Assembly: GCF_002028545.1 (NCBI RefSeq)
Contig: NZ_MWPQ01000042.1
Location: 57,726 to 121,725 of the forward strand
Source: Nitrobacter vulgaris
GTDB taxonomy: Bacteria; Pseudomonadota; Alphaproteobacteria; Rhizobiales; Xanthobacteraceae
DNA length: 64,000 bases
Direction: 5' to 3'
A model generated the notes under the pieces. The model was not told the DNA's origin. It did not search any database and saw only the letters and a program-made list of their open reading frames with translations. How positions within the stretch are numbered: position 1 is the first letter of the stretch; the number at the start of each line of letters is the position of its first letter. The position numbers and the translations under genes were made by a program. Below, piece after piece: positions 46,813 to 55,485 of the stretch.

Positions 46813-47433
46813 ATGCTCAACAGGGGTCAGGGAATGGGACTGGCGGTGGTTGGCGCCATCCTGTGGGGAATGGCAACGCCAGCGGGGGCCGCGGAAGCAG
46901 AAAAGCTCTATGCGAGTCTCGGCGACACCACTCGGGCGCCGATCGGTTGGGTTGAATTCTGCAGCGACAATCCGAAGGAATGCCACGCCGGCGCAACGCA
47001 GCCGCGTGATATCGTCTTAACGCCTGACGCCTGGCGCGATCTCCTGAAGGTCAACCGCTGGGTCAACGAAACCGTCAAACCGATGACGGACAAGGATCAT
47101 TGGGGCGTCGTCGAAAAGTGGTCGCTTCCCACCGACGGCCACGGGGATTGCGAAGACTACGTCCTGTTGAAGCGCAAGATGCTGATCGACGCTGGGTGGC
47201 CGCGTGAGGCGTTGCTGGTCACGGTGGTCCGCGACAAGCAGGGCGATGGCCATGCCGTCCTGACCGTTAAAACAGACAAGGGGGAGTTCATTCTCGACAA
47301 TCAGAATGAAGACGTCCTGGCCTGGATGAAGACCGGCTACCGCTTCATGAAACGACAATCGCAAAGCGACCCCGATGTCTGGGTTGCGCTGGACGATAAC
47401 CACCCGGCGGTCGCGACGGCCAGTTCTCGATAA
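46813..47433 (+). CDS. Transglutaminase-like cysteine peptidase, LapG-like fold
   Basis: The 206-residue exported protein has a signal peptide (to about residue 26) and a transglutaminase-like fold with a Cys-His-Asp triad: C113 in GHGDCEDYVLLK, H147 in DGHAVLTV and D162 in EFILDNQNED. This is the bacterial family of LapG, which cuts surface adhesins in response to c-di-GMP in Pseudomonas. The neighbouring PilZ protein, also a c-di-GMP sensor type, makes a link to surface attachment plausible, but no adhesin gene is seen here. The ATG at 46813 fits the signal peptide. A strong terminator follows at 47494. Confidence 0.85.
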   Translation: MLNRGQGMGLAVVGAILWGMATPAGAAEAEKLYASLGDTTRAPIGWVEFCSDNPKECHAGATQPRDIVLTPDAWRDLLKVNRWVNETVKPMTDKDHWGVVEKWSLPTDGHGDCEDYVLLKRKMLIDAGWPREALLVTVVRDKQGDGHAVLTVKTDKGEFILDNQNEDVLAWMKTGYRFMKRQSQSDPDVWVALDDNHPAVATASSR

Positions 47434-47493
47434 ACAACAATAAGAGACCCGCGACCCGGTCATACCCCTCCCCGTCCCCAGACCGGCTCGCGC

Positions 47494-47534
47494 GCGGCCA
47501 GCCTTCCCCCAAAAGGCTGGCCGCACCCCTTTTT
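47494..47534 (+). terminator. Strong rho-independent terminator
   Basis: A perfect 12-bp stem (GCGGCCAGCCTT at 47494-47505 with AAGGCTGGCCGC at 47513-47524) with a 7-base loop is followed within six bases by TTTTT (47530-47534). It ends the cysteine-peptidase transcript, 60 bases after the stop. Confidence 0.85.
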
Positions 47535-47609
47535 AAGGAAAGCTTCAGCGCACCCTATAAGGCCAAGAACGGTTCTGTGCGCTACCGCGCGACGGCCGCG
47601 CGAAGCGGC

Positions 47610-48074
47610 TCAGCCTTTCAGGCCGAGCAGCTCGACGTCAAAAATCAACGTTGCATTGGGCGGAATGACACCACCAGCGCCGCGCGCTCCGTAACCGAGC
47701 TCCGGCGGAATGATCAGCGTGCGCTTGCCGCCGACCTTCATAGAGGCGACGCCTTCGTCCCAGCCTGCGATCACGCGACGCTTTCCGATTGGAAACTCGA
47801 AGGGCTCGTTGCGGTCCACCGAACTGTCGAACTTGTCACCTTTTTGCCCGTCCTTATAGAGCCAGCCGGTGTAATGCATGATGCAAACCTGGCCCGGCTG
47901 AGGCGAAGGGCCCTCCCCAACTTTGGTGTCCGTGATCTGCAAACCCGATGCTGTTGTCATGGTTTTCTCCGCGGTTTGGGCCGCTGCTGTGGCCGGAGCA
48001 TCGATCAGAACGATTCCGCCCGACGCAATCGCAATTGCAAATGTCAAAACGCCCGCACATCGAAACGCCCGCAT
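47610..48074 (-). CDS. FKBP-type peptidyl-prolyl cis-trans isomerase, exported
   Basis: The 154-residue protein has a signal peptide (about 1-32) and one FKBP domain (about 45-153) with the usual elements: VCIMHYTGWLYKDGQKGDKFDSS, VIAGWDEGVASMKVGGKRTL and IPPELGYGARGAGGVIPPNATLIFDVELL. It should speed up prolyl isomerisation of exported proteins. I use the ATG at 48074, leaving out 12 residues of a longer frame that do not look like a signal. It converges with the terminator of the plus-strand gene. Confidence 0.92.
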   Translation of the reverse strand: MRAFRCAGVLTFAIAIASGGIVLIDAPATAAAQTAEKTMTTASGLQITDTKVGEGPSPQPGQVCIMHYTGWLYKDGQKGDKFDSSVDRNEPFEFPIGKRRVIAGWDEGVASMKVGGKRTLIIPPELGYGARGAGGVIPPNATLIFDVELLGLKG

Positions 48075-48177
48075 CGCTGCATTTCTCCAGCCTGTTATCG
48101 GCGCCCACATCTAGCCCAAGGAATAGGCGACGACCACGGCTTTTTGCAACTTTCGTCAGCGGGTTCCACCGAGGATT

Positions 48178-48708
48178 TCAGCCGATTCGCTTCAGGCCCT
48201 TTCCGAAGCGCAGGCCGTTCGCGGCGTAGAATTTCGCGCCGCTTCCCATCGCCTCGATCTCGGAAGGTTTAAGCGTGCGGGTCACGCGCGCCGGCGCGCC
48301 GACAATGAGAGAGTACTCCGCAAACTGCTTGCCTTCGGTAATGAGCGCGCCCGCGCCGACGATGCAGCCGCGACCGACCCGCGCGCCGTTCATGACGATC
48401 GAACCCATACCGATCAGCGCACCATTTTCGATGGTGCAGCCGTGCAGAATAACGTTATGGCCGATCGTGCAGTTGCTTCCTATCGTCAGCGGAAATCCCT
48501 CGTCGGTATGGCAGGTGCATCCGTCCTGAACGTTGGACCCCTCTCCAACTTCGATCCATTCGTTATCGCCGCGCAGCACCGCACCGAACCACACGCTCGC
48601 ATTGTCGCGGAGGCGAACCCTGCCGATTACCGCGGCGGTTTCGGCGATGAAATAGCGCCCGCTTTCCGGCAGGTCGGGCACTTGCCCATCGAGTTCGTAA
48701 ATCGCCAT
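48178..48708 (-). CDS. Gamma-carbonic anhydrase family protein
   Basis: The 176-residue protein is a left-handed beta-helix trimer of the gamma-carbonic anhydrase/PaaY family. The hexapeptide repeats run through VGEGSNVQDGCTCHTDEG and IGSNCTIGHNVILHGCTI. The three zinc or cobalt ligands are H67, H84 and H89, in the family spacing. It may hydrate CO2 or act on acyl-CoA derivatives; the family also includes inactive members, and the catalytic Glu residues of the Methanosarcina Cam enzyme are not visible here. Confidence 0.87.
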   Translation of the reverse strand: MAIYELDGQVPDLPESGRYFIAETAAVIGRVRLRDNASVWFGAVLRGDNEWIEVGEGSNVQDGCTCHTDEGFPLTIGSNCTIGHNVILHGCTIENGALIGMGSIVMNGARVGRGCIVGAGALITEGKQFAEYSLIVGAPARVTRTLKPSEIEAMGSGAKFYAANGLRFGKGLKRIG

Positions 48709-48750
48709 TACGCCTCCTGCCAGCTAGCGGCGACAATGCCACGGCGGCGC

Positions 48751-49092
48751 TTAGGCGAGCAACCCGACCGCCTTCAGCGTCATGACCACGCAGGTGCCAG
48801 ACATCAGGCTCCAGAAACCCGCGATCACGGTCGCCATCATGACGAACTCAAAACGGCGCCGCTCGATGCGTCGTCCGCGAAGTGTATTGCGCATGATGAT
48901 GAAGGGCGCAGCGAAGACCAGGAATGGAACCGCAGCAAATGCCCTGGCAACAACACCCTGCTGTAGCAATCCGAAGCCGGCGGGGCGTTTGACAAATGCC
49001 TGATAGCCACTGGCGAGCGCGCCTGCGATGGCGAATCCGATGCACAGGGAAAAGAAGGAATTCAACGTATCCGGCGACATCGAAAAGGGCAT
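48751..49092 (-). CDS. Small inner-membrane protein (113 residues), conserved hypothetical
   Basis: The product has four predicted membrane helices, with LNSFFSLCIGFAIAGALASGY, VVARAFAAVPFLVFAAPFIIM and FVMMATVIAGFWSLMSGTCVVM as their cores. Between them lie RNTLRGRRIERRRFE, a positive cytoplasmic loop, and a short VKRPAGF loop. The start at 49092 (MPFSMSPDT) is chosen over an upstream frame because the longer N-terminus is only Arg/Glu. No function is known. A CtrA-type box lies 61 bases upstream of its start. Confidence 0.72.
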   Translation of the reverse strand: MPFSMSPDTLNSFFSLCIGFAIAGALASGYQAFVKRPAGFGLLQQGVVARAFAAVPFLVFAAPFIIMRNTLRGRRIERRRFEFVMMATVIAGFWSLMSGTCVVMTLKAVGLLA

Positions 49093-49152
49093 CCGTTCAC
49101 GATTACGGCGTTCCCTCCTTCGCAAAATGCCGCTTGCCTCGCCACCTTATCC

Positions 49153-49168
49153 TTAAGAAAGGGTTAAC
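49153..49168. promoter_or_regulatory. CtrA-type box TTAA-N7-TTAAC
   Basis: TTAA, seven bases, TTAAC occurs exactly at 49153-49168, the consensus of the alphaproteobacterial cell-cycle regulator CtrA. It lies between a minus-strand membrane-protein gene (start 49092) and a plus-strand gene (start 49283). Binding is inferred from the match; one such site may occur by chance in 64 kb. Confidence 0.45.
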
Positions 49169-49282
49169 GCGACGCACGCGTACCAACCTTGCGCGCCGGC
49201 ACAGTACGGCTGACCTCGCATGCAAACTCCACATTGCGTGGCATAGTCGCGGCTGATTCGTCCTTTCGGAAATGTCTGTCGC

Positions 49283-49990
49283 ATGGCCATGCTGTCGTCC
49301 GCCCCGCGCCGGTCGCGCGGGAAACCGCCGGCCGGTCATCTGATCCCGCTACTCGCAGCCGTGATGATCGCGATGCCCGCGATCACTGCAGTCGCCTATT
49401 TGTTGTGGCCAACCTGGACTCCCAAAGTGCCTGACAACAATGAGCGATTGCCGGTCAGCATCGGGCAAACCGTGTTCAATGTGCCGAAGCACGCCTTCCG
49501 TGTGAAAATTCAGAGACATTCGGGGCCGCAGGAGCGCATCGATCTGAATTTCCTTTATCCTTCGCTGGCAACGCCGGATGCGCCGAGACATGTCACCGCC
49601 GAGACCGTCGAAGATGGACCGCAGCCGATCGACCGCGTCTTCCTGTCGATTGCCGCCCATCACGATTCGCTGGCACCCGATATCCTCGTGCGTACCATCT
49701 ATCCGCGTTATCTTGATGCTACTCACACACCGTCTCAGGACGGACTATCGATACGTGCATTCCGCGACGGAACGCCGTATGCGGGCGAAGATCTACTCAT
49801 AGCGCAGACGCCCGCGCTAGTGGCGCGATGTACCCGCGATGCTATGACGCCGGGCATGTGCCTGAGCGAACGCCGGATCGGAAGCGCCGACCTGACGTTC
49901 CGCTTTCCACGGCAATGGCTAACAGAATGGCGCGACGTTGCCGGTGGGATGGAGCAGCTCGTGCAGCAACTACACCCGCTGCAAAACTAG
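49283..49990 (+). CDS. Conserved hypothetical membrane-anchored protein (235 residues)
   Basis: The protein has a short cytoplasmic start, one membrane helix (about 20-42, PLLAAVMIAMPAITAVAYLL) and a large periplasmic domain. This domain has NVPKHAFRVKIQRHSGPQER and RVFLSIAAHHDSLAPDILVR as ordered parts, and ends LVQQLHP. I do not recognise its fold; homologs in related Bradyrhizobiaceae are likely but not identified here. The CtrA-type box upstream may control it. Confidence 0.72.
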   Translation: MAMLSSAPRRSRGKPPAGHLIPLLAAVMIAMPAITAVAYLLWPTWTPKVPDNNERLPVSIGQTVFNVPKHAFRVKIQRHSGPQERIDLNFLYPSLATPDAPRHVTAETVEDGPQPIDRVFLSIAAHHDSLAPDILVRTIYPRYLDATHTPSQDGLSIRAFRDGTPYAGEDLLIAQTPALVARCTRDAMTPGMCLSERRIGSADLTFRFPRQWLTEWRDVAGGMEQLVQQLHPLQN

Positions 49991-49999
49991 CTTCGACAA

Positions 50000-50218
50000 T
50001 TAACCGACGTCGGCCAAATCCTCCTCAAGAATAGCCATCTGAAACTGAAACGAGCGATCGTCGTCCTCGTCATCGACGAATAGCACGCCAATAAACTCCT
50101 CGCCGATATAGACCTCGGCCGAGTCGTCCTTCTTTGGACGCGGCACCACTCGAATCCTGGGGTTGCCGAACACACGCTTGAGGTAGGCGTCGAGTTTCCT
50201 GACTTCCTGAACGTTCAC
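50000..50218 (-). CDS. DUF3126 family protein
   Basis: The 72-residue protein matches the alphaproteobacterial DUF3126 family: EVRKLDAYLKRVFGNPRIRV, RPKKDDSAEVYIGEEFIGVL and DDRSFQFQMAILEEDL. I start it at a GTG at 50218, which has GGAG seven bases upstream and gives the normal length; an ATG at 50266 would add 16 residues. The function is unknown. Confidence 0.85.
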   Translation of the reverse strand: MNVQEVRKLDAYLKRVFGNPRIRVVPRPKKDDSAEVYIGEEFIGVLFVDDEDDDRSFQFQMAILEEDLADVG

Positions 50219-50336
50219 GGCAGTCTCCAGATGTGAGGGTTCGCAGGGTTCTAGAGTCTCATTCAACTCCGCAGAGTTCTGACTCCGGGGTCCGATCAGC
50301 TGCGTTGAATAAACTTTGCTTTAAATCTTTCGATTG

Positions 50337-50466
50337 AGCACGATCTTGTCCGAAACCGGTTTCCACTTTGCGCTGGCGCGGCCTTTCGGGTTGGAATCAT
50401 TGCTCTCGCCGTATCCTTTTAATCACGCATTATCTCGTCCGAAAATCGATTCCTATTTTCGGGTCG
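50337..50466. repeat. Two degenerate copies of a rhizobial intergenic palindrome
   Basis: GATCTTGTCCGAAACCGGTT with TTCCACTTT after it (about 50342-50370) and TCTCGTCCGAAAATCGATTC with TATTTTCGGG after it (about 50432-50464) resemble the dispersed palindromic elements of Bradyrhizobium relatives built on TCCGAAAACCGG-TTTCCAC. They lie between DUF3126 and cysE and are too decayed for the full stems to pair. Confidence 0.55.
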
Positions 50467-50539
50467 TCGGTGTTTGCAGCCAAGTTCGCCGCTGCACTGC
50501 GCCCCCGCGAACTTCAGATTCGAAAGAACGCTGGCAAGC

Positions 50540-51370
50540 TTATGATTCTGGTGTCGCATTCAGCATCTGGTTCATCGTGCGCGAGGGCTCCGAGCAGCCG
50601 GCCGGACCGACCGTTCTGGCTGGGACGCCTGCGACGGTGACATTGTGCGGCACCGGTTTCACGACGACCGATCCGGCCGCGATGCGCGCGCAATGTCCGA
50701 CCTCAATGTTGCCAAGGATTTTCGCGCCGGCGCCGATCATTACGCCGTGGCGGATCTTCGGATGGCGGTCCTCATTTTCCTTGCCGGTACCACCGAGCGT
50801 CACGCCATGCAGGATCGACACGTCGTCCTCAATGACCGCGGTCTCACCGACGACGAAGCCGGTCGCATGATCGAGGAAAATTCCACGGCCGATTTTGGCG
50901 GCGGGATTGATGTCGACCTGGAACACCGAGGAAGAACGGCTCTGCAGGTAATAAGCAAAATCCTTGCGGCCTTTCTTTTGGAGCCAGTGCGCGAGGCGGT
51001 GGGTCTGGATGGCATGAAAGCCTTTGAAGTAGAGCAGCGGATCGATGAACCGCGACGTCGCGGGGTCGCGGTCGAACACCGCCACCAGATCGGCGCGGAA
51101 CGCGTTGCCGATATCGGGATCGTCGCGGAGCGCCTCATCGAAGGTCTGGCGGATCAGGTCGCCTGACAAGGCCGAATGGTCCAGCCGCCCTGCGACGCGA
51201 TGCACCACCGCAGCCTCAAGCCGATCATGATGAAGAACGGACGAATAGATAAAGGCCGCCAGCTCAGGTTCGCGGCGAACGATGTCTTCGGCCTCGCTGC
51301 GGATGCGATCCCAGATCGGATCGAGCGCAGCAAGTTTCGGATTCTGCGAATTGACGTGCTGGATCGCCAT
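50540..51370 (-). CDS. cysE: Serine O-acetyltransferase
   Basis: The 276-residue enzyme acetylates serine with acetyl-CoA, the first step to cysteine. It has the N-terminal helical domain (DPIWDRIRSEAEDIVRREPE) and the C-terminal left-handed beta-helix, with active-site LDHATGFVVGETAVIEDDVS, LHGVTLGGTGKENEDRHPKI and AAGSVVVKPVPHNVTVAGVP. The usual feedback site at the end is not obvious because the C-terminus is unusually acidic and short after VGPAGCSE. The gene is alone, with a long upstream region. Confidence 0.95.
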   Translation of the reverse strand: MAIQHVNSQNPKLAALDPIWDRIRSEAEDIVRREPELAAFIYSSVLHHDRLEAAVVHRVAGRLDHSALSGDLIRQTFDEALRDDPDIGNAFRADLVAVFDRDPATSRFIDPLLYFKGFHAIQTHRLAHWLQKKGRKDFAYYLQSRSSSVFQVDINPAAKIGRGIFLDHATGFVVGETAVIEDDVSILHGVTLGGTGKENEDRHPKIRHGVMIGAGAKILGNIEVGHCARIAAGSVVVKPVPHNVTVAGVPARTVGPAGCSEPSRTMNQMLNATPES

Positions 51371-51623
51371 GGTCGTCTCGCAACCTCGATTTTGCCCCGC
51401 AGTTTAACATGTTGCGGGGTCGTTGTCCTTGATGTTCAGAGAATATTCATTTAGCCCGTCTAGGGTTAACCGATCTAAGGGCTTGAATCTTCGTACTATA
51501 TTCGGTCCCTGAGAGAGGCCCGGCGCCACCAAACGGATCGGAAATCTTCATCGTTCAGGCCAACGTCGGACTAATTTACGTCAAATAAATTATGCATGTG
51601 CGACGAAACACTCAATAGGTGGA

Positions 51624-53048
51624 ATGATGCGCCGCCCACCGGAGAACACGTCCATTTCGACCCCGGTCTTACACACGCGTGACGCGGAAATACCGTGGGG
51701 CTGGATCGCGGCCGTCGTCATTCCCGTACTTTTGCTCGCTCCAGCGATCTGGAACGGCTATCCGCTGCTTCAATATGATACGGGCGGCTATCTGGCGCGA
51801 TGGTATGAAGGCCATCTCGAGATCAGCCGTTCGAACGCGTATGGCATCTACCTTCATTTGGGACAGGGCTCGTACTTCTGGATCAATTTGGTATGCCAGG
51901 CGCTGCTGACGCTGTGGATCCTGCATTTGACCTTGCGCGTGCTCAACATGGCGCAGCCATTGCGGCTTCTCGCAATCGCCCTGATCCTCATCACGGCTAC
52001 CGCGCTACCGTGGCTCGCCAGCATGCTGCTAACCGACATTTTCGCGGGGCTGGCGGTGCTCGCGCTCTACATCCTCGTGGTGCATAACGGCAAGCTTTCG
52101 ATCGTCGAGAAGATCTCGCTGTTTCTGTTTACGTCCTTCGCGGCGGCGAGCCACACAGCGACGTTCGGGGTCCTGTTGGGACTGTGTTGTGCGGGGTGGA
52201 TCGTCAAGCCATTGCTCGGCCCAAGGCTTCAGATCACAGGGCTGGTTCAGGGTTCCCTGACGATCCTTGCCGGCGCGGCCATGCTACTGGCTGCCAATGT
52301 CTTTTTGACAGGCCGGCTTGCCTGGACGCCCGGTGGCGCCTCCGTCTCGTTCGGACGCATGATGCAGGACGGCATCGTCGCACGCTATCTCAACGACCAC
52401 TGCGACAAGATCAAGTTGAAGCTCTGCCCCTACCGCAATCAACTGCCGGCAACAGCGGATGATTTCCTTTGGGGCAATGACACCATATTCGACAAACTCG
52501 GCCGCTTCGAGGGGATGAACGGCGAGATGGAATTCATCGCCACGCATGCACTGGTCGCCTACCCTCTCTGGCAGGCCGAAGCTGCGGCCGAAGCAACGGC
52601 AGAGCAACTCGTGGAAGTCAGCACCGGCGAAGGCAATACCGGATGGATCCCGCACACCTACGGCATCATCGAACGCTATTTGCCAGAGCAGGTGAAGGCT
52701 ATGCGCGCCGCGCAGCAGCAGCACTGGAATATCAAATTCACGGCCATTAACTGGATTCACGTCCCGGTCGCGCTCGCCTCGATGCTGTTGCTCGCTGCGA
52801 TCGCGCTGACGGCGTTATGGCGGCGGCGTATCGACGACGTCGAACTTCTTGCAGCGACGGTTTGCGTGGCATTGCTCGGTAATGCGTTTATCTGCGGCGT
52901 TATATCAGGCCCCCACGACCGCTACGGCGCGCGCATGGTCTGGATCGCAACGTTCGTGGTGCTGATCGCGGCGGCGAGGTTCCTCGCCAGTCGCTACGGT
53001 TGGCTTCACGGCCGGCGTGACAGAAATCTCAGCACGCCTTCCTTGTAG
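51624..53048 (+). CDS. Polytopic membrane protein (474 residues), glycosyltransferase-C-like
   Basis: The protein has about ten membrane helices, beginning near residue 30 (IAAVVIPVLLLAPAIWNGY), with a large periplasmic domain between about 230 and 370. The first loop has QYDTGGYLARWYEGHLEISRSN, an aspartate in the first periplasmic loop as in GT-C glycosyltransferases and mannosyltransferases, so a lipid-linked sugar transferase is possible, but no clear DxD or ExD motif supports it. The gene has GGTGG before the ATG, and its last 43 bases overlap the end of the convergent hydrolase gene. Confidence 0.75.
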   Translation: MMRRPPENTSISTPVLHTRDAEIPWGWIAAVVIPVLLLAPAIWNGYPLLQYDTGGYLARWYEGHLEISRSNAYGIYLHLGQGSYFWINLVCQALLTLWILHLTLRVLNMAQPLRLLAIALILITATALPWLASMLLTDIFAGLAVLALYILVVHNGKLSIVEKISLFLFTSFAAASHTATFGVLLGLCCAGWIVKPLLGPRLQITGLVQGSLTILAGAAMLLAANVFLTGRLAWTPGGASVSFGRMMQDGIVARYLNDHCDKIKLKLCPYRNQLPATADDFLWGNDTIFDKLGRFEGMNGEMEFIATHALVAYPLWQAEAAAEATAEQLVEVSTGEGNTGWIPHTYGIIERYLPEQVKAMRAAQQQHWNIKFTAINWIHVPVALASMLLLAAIALTALWRRRIDDVELLAATVCVALLGNAFICGVISGPHDRYGARMVWIATFVVLIAAARFLASRYGWLHGRRDRNLSTPSL

Positions 53049-53758
53049 ACCTTGTCTCCCACAGCACGCATGTGGTCGCGGTTGGGAATGTTCAACACCT
53101 CCGCACCGGGGATCACGTCCGCTAGCTCCTGCGCCGATCCTGCGATCTCGTCTTTCGTGCCGACCGCTATCAGCGTTGGCACCTCGATGCCGGCGACTTC
53201 AGCTTCCGTCATCAGCCGCCGTGATCCGCGCAAACACGCCGCCAGGGCGCGTCGATCAGATCGGGTCTGATCGGCAAAGACCCGGAACGTCCGGCCGAAC
53301 GGATCGGTCACGTCATCCAGCGACGGTGCCTCCAGCGCCCTGGCTACGCTTTCGCCCGGACCGCCCCCCTTAATCAGTCCGATACCCAGACCGCCGAAAA
53401 TTCCGGAGCGCACCCGTTCAGGCCGAGTTCGCGCCAGAATTCCCATCATCCTGGCGCCGAGCGAATATCCCATGACATCCGCGCGCGCGATGGCAAGATG
53501 ATCCATCAACGCCGTGATGTCGCTCGCCATCGTGCCGATGTGATAGTCTTCCGGATCGTAGAGCTTGCTGGAATCGCCGTGGCCGCGGTTGTCAAACGCG
53601 ATTGTCCGGAATCCGTTTTTGCGCAATTCCGACACCCAGGTCGGATACACCCAGTTCACGTTCTTGCTCGACGCAAAGCCGTGCACAAGAACGATGGGAT
53701 CGCCATCGCCCTCGTCGAGGTAGGCAATTTCAACATCGCCGTGATGAAAGCTCGGCAT
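53006..53758 (-). CDS. Alpha/beta hydrolase
   Basis: The 250-residue protein is an alpha/beta hydrolase: oxyanion segment IVLVHGFASS, nucleophile elbow GYSLGARMMG (serine), and catalytic histidine in NRDHMRAVG near the C-terminus; the acid is probably the Asp in VGTKDEIAG. It is soluble, with esterase, lipase or C-C hydrolase as the options. The ATG at 53758 is preferred to 53878 because the longer frame overlaps the upstream gene. It overlaps the convergent membrane-protein gene by 43 bases. Confidence 0.87.
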   Translation of the reverse strand: MPSFHHGDVEIAYLDEGDGDPIVLVHGFASSKNVNWVYPTWVSELRKNGFRTIAFDNRGHGDSSKLYDPEDYHIGTMASDITALMDHLAIARADVMGYSLGARMMGILARTRPERVRSGIFGGLGIGLIKGGGPGESVARALEAPSLDDVTDPFGRTFRVFADQTRSDRRALAACLRGSRRLMTEAEVAGIEVPTLIAVGTKDEIAGSAQELADVIPGAEVLNIPNRDHMRAVGDKVYKEGVLRFLSRRP

Positions 53759-53814
53759 CAGCGCTTCCGTGATCTGGATGGAGACGGGATGGCTAGCAAC
53801 GATCGATGAGACGT

Positions 53815-54924
53815 TTACGTCGGCGACGGCGCGGCGGACAGCCGACGCAGACGCCTGATTTTTGAACGTTGCAGCCATGAGAGCGTCAGGCGCTCGGTCG
53901 TGGCCTTGATCGATGACAGAAAACCAAACAGCGCGAAAACCGCGCTAAGCACCCACATCGCCAGATTGAACGCGCCGGTCGTGAGTAGCAGCGCACCCCG
54001 GCCCAGAATCTTGATGATGGCGCGGGTCTGTCCGCCTTTGGCCTCGGCGAGCCGCACAGCGCGGGTGACATCTTTTGGCCCTTGAGCGATCCGTAACATG
54101 TCGAGCGCGCCGCGCGTCCCGGTCTTTTCACCGATGCGGCCAACATCCTTGGCGAGCCGCACCAGTCCGCCGGCCTTCTCGGCGCGGATCGCGGCCCTGA
54201 TCGCGACGGCTGTCTGACGCGGCCGCGCCAGCGACCCCGCAGCGACCGCATTTTGCAGTTGCCGCATGTCGACCATCTCGCGCGCCGAACGACCTGCCCA
54301 TCGGCTCAGGCCTTCACCGAGCCGCCCAGCCTTCCTGGCATCCTTAACAAGCGTCAGTCCGACTCGGGCCGGTGCTGCGCCGCCAACGGTCACGAAAGTG
54401 GCCCCCGTCACGAGGACGCCTGCCGCGGCGAGCCCCAGAAGCAGCCGGTCGGTATCCTCGCCCATCGCCAGATGCCTGCCCTCCCGCACGATGTCCCGGA
54501 CATCACCAAATACGCAAAGGTCGCCGGTGAGCGTGCCCGAAAGACTGGCCCCGTCGACGGCATTGCCTGTGACAAGCCCAGAGAAGAATCTCGTTGCGAT
54601 ACCTTGGCTGGAATTTTCTTCTCCGACGGCCTCGGTGACGCGTTGAGACAGTTTGTCCGGGATCGGCATTCCCTTGGCCGCCGCAAGATCGACGAAGCTG
54701 TTTGCAAGATCTGGATCCTGCGCCGCTAGCGCCGCCTCGACGTTCCGCCCGATCAGCGCAGGATCGTTTCGAAGTGCGGATTCCAGCTGAAGATCGGCAA
54801 GCTGCACGGGGTCATCCTGCGCGATCAGCATGGCGCCGGCATCCGTGGCGCGTGGCAACAACACAGCGAACGCTGTTGCACACACCGCGGCTGCCGTTAT
54901 CGCGCTGCCAATTTGCCGTCGCAT
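53815..54924 (-). CDS. Conserved hypothetical membrane protein (369 residues)
   Basis: The protein has an N-terminal signal or membrane helix (MRRQIGSAITAAAVCATAF), a long Ala/Leu-rich region with DPVQLADLQLESALRNDPAL, a middle hydrophobic helix (LLLGLAAAGVLVTGATFVTV) and a C-terminal one (GAFNLAMWVLSAVFALFGFL). In between are many basic, helical segments such as ARPRQTAVAIRAAIRAE. Similar proteins occur as hypotheticals in related Bradyrhizobiaceae, without function. It ends 56 bases before the hydrolase gene starts, so the two may be co-transcribed. Confidence 0.75.
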   Translation of the reverse strand: MRRQIGSAITAAAVCATAFAVLLPRATDAGAMLIAQDDPVQLADLQLESALRNDPALIGRNVEAALAAQDPDLANSFVDLAAAKGMPIPDKLSQRVTEAVGEENSSQGIATRFFSGLVTGNAVDGASLSGTLTGDLCVFGDVRDIVREGRHLAMGEDTDRLLLGLAAAGVLVTGATFVTVGGAAPARVGLTLVKDARKAGRLGEGLSRWAGRSAREMVDMRQLQNAVAAGSLARPRQTAVAIRAAIRAEKAGGLVRLAKDVGRIGEKTGTRGALDMLRIAQGPKDVTRAVRLAEAKGGQTRAIIKILGRGALLLTTGAFNLAMWVLSAVFALFGFLSSIKATTERLTLSWLQRSKIRRLRRLSAAPSPT

Positions 54925-55232
54925 GCCGCCTTTCAAGCACAGCTTTTCCGATCAAAAAAGGACTTCTCTCAAACGACAGGAATATGTCGAATTTGCATGG
55001 ATAACGGACTGCCAAAATTTGCAAATCTGTTTCCGGCGAGCGCTGTTTTCGAGCGACATGGATCACGGTCCGCGTGAAGAAAACGCGTCAAAACAACAAT
55101 CTAGAGCTTAGCTTCTGATTCAATCAAAAGCGAAAATGCTCTAGGAATTCGAAGCGCCGGCCAGTATGGTGCCGCGCGATCTCGTTGCGTTATGGGCGCG
55201 TCAATGTCTCGCAACGACTTGAGGTGGAAAGC
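54925..55232. other. Spacer of about 310 bases with a palindromic element
   Basis: It separates divergent genes (the 369-residue membrane protein and the zf-CHCC protein). It contains the palindrome at 55101-55144 and otherwise nothing I can name. Confidence 0.4.
55101..55144. repeat. 44-base palindrome of rhizobial intergenic type
   Basis: CTAGAGC at 55101-55107 pairs with GCTCTAG at 55138-55144, and inside it GCTTCTGATT pairs nearly fully with AATCAAAAGC. TCTAGAGC and a central TGATTCAATCA are marks of dispersed palindromic elements in Bradyrhizobium relatives. It lies upstream of the zf-CHCC gene. Confidence 0.6.
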
Positions 55233-55478
55233 ATGTCTGATCACGTAGTCCCCCACTTCCATAACGATTCCGGCGTCGCCGTTATTGAAATCGGCTCGCA
55301 GGAATTCATGTGCGTCGGGGCCAATCCACCATTCGATCATCCGCACGTCTTTCTTGATCTCGGCAACGATAGCGAAGTCATCTGCCCGTATTGCTCGACA
55401 CTGTACCGTTTCGCGGCCGATCTCGGCGCCGGACAGTCCCGTCCCCCAGAGTGCGTGGTAAGGGACAAGGCGGCCTGA
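55233..55478 (+). CDS. Small zinc-finger protein of the zf-CHCC (NDUFS6-like) family
   Basis: The 81-residue protein has the C-H-C-C zinc site: C27 in FMCVG, H36 in FDHPHV, and C51 and C54 in CPYC. This is the domain of the mitochondrial complex I subunit NDUFS6, present in alphaproteobacteria as a single small protein thought to be a complex I accessory factor. It ends 7 bases before the GTG start of the FAD monooxygenase, so the two are probably co-transcribed. Confidence 0.88.
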   Translation: MSDHVVPHFHNDSGVAVIEIGSQEFMCVGANPPFDHPHVFLDLGNDSEVICPYCSTLYRFAADLGAGQSRPPECVVRDKAA

Positions 55479-55485
55479 TCCGCCT

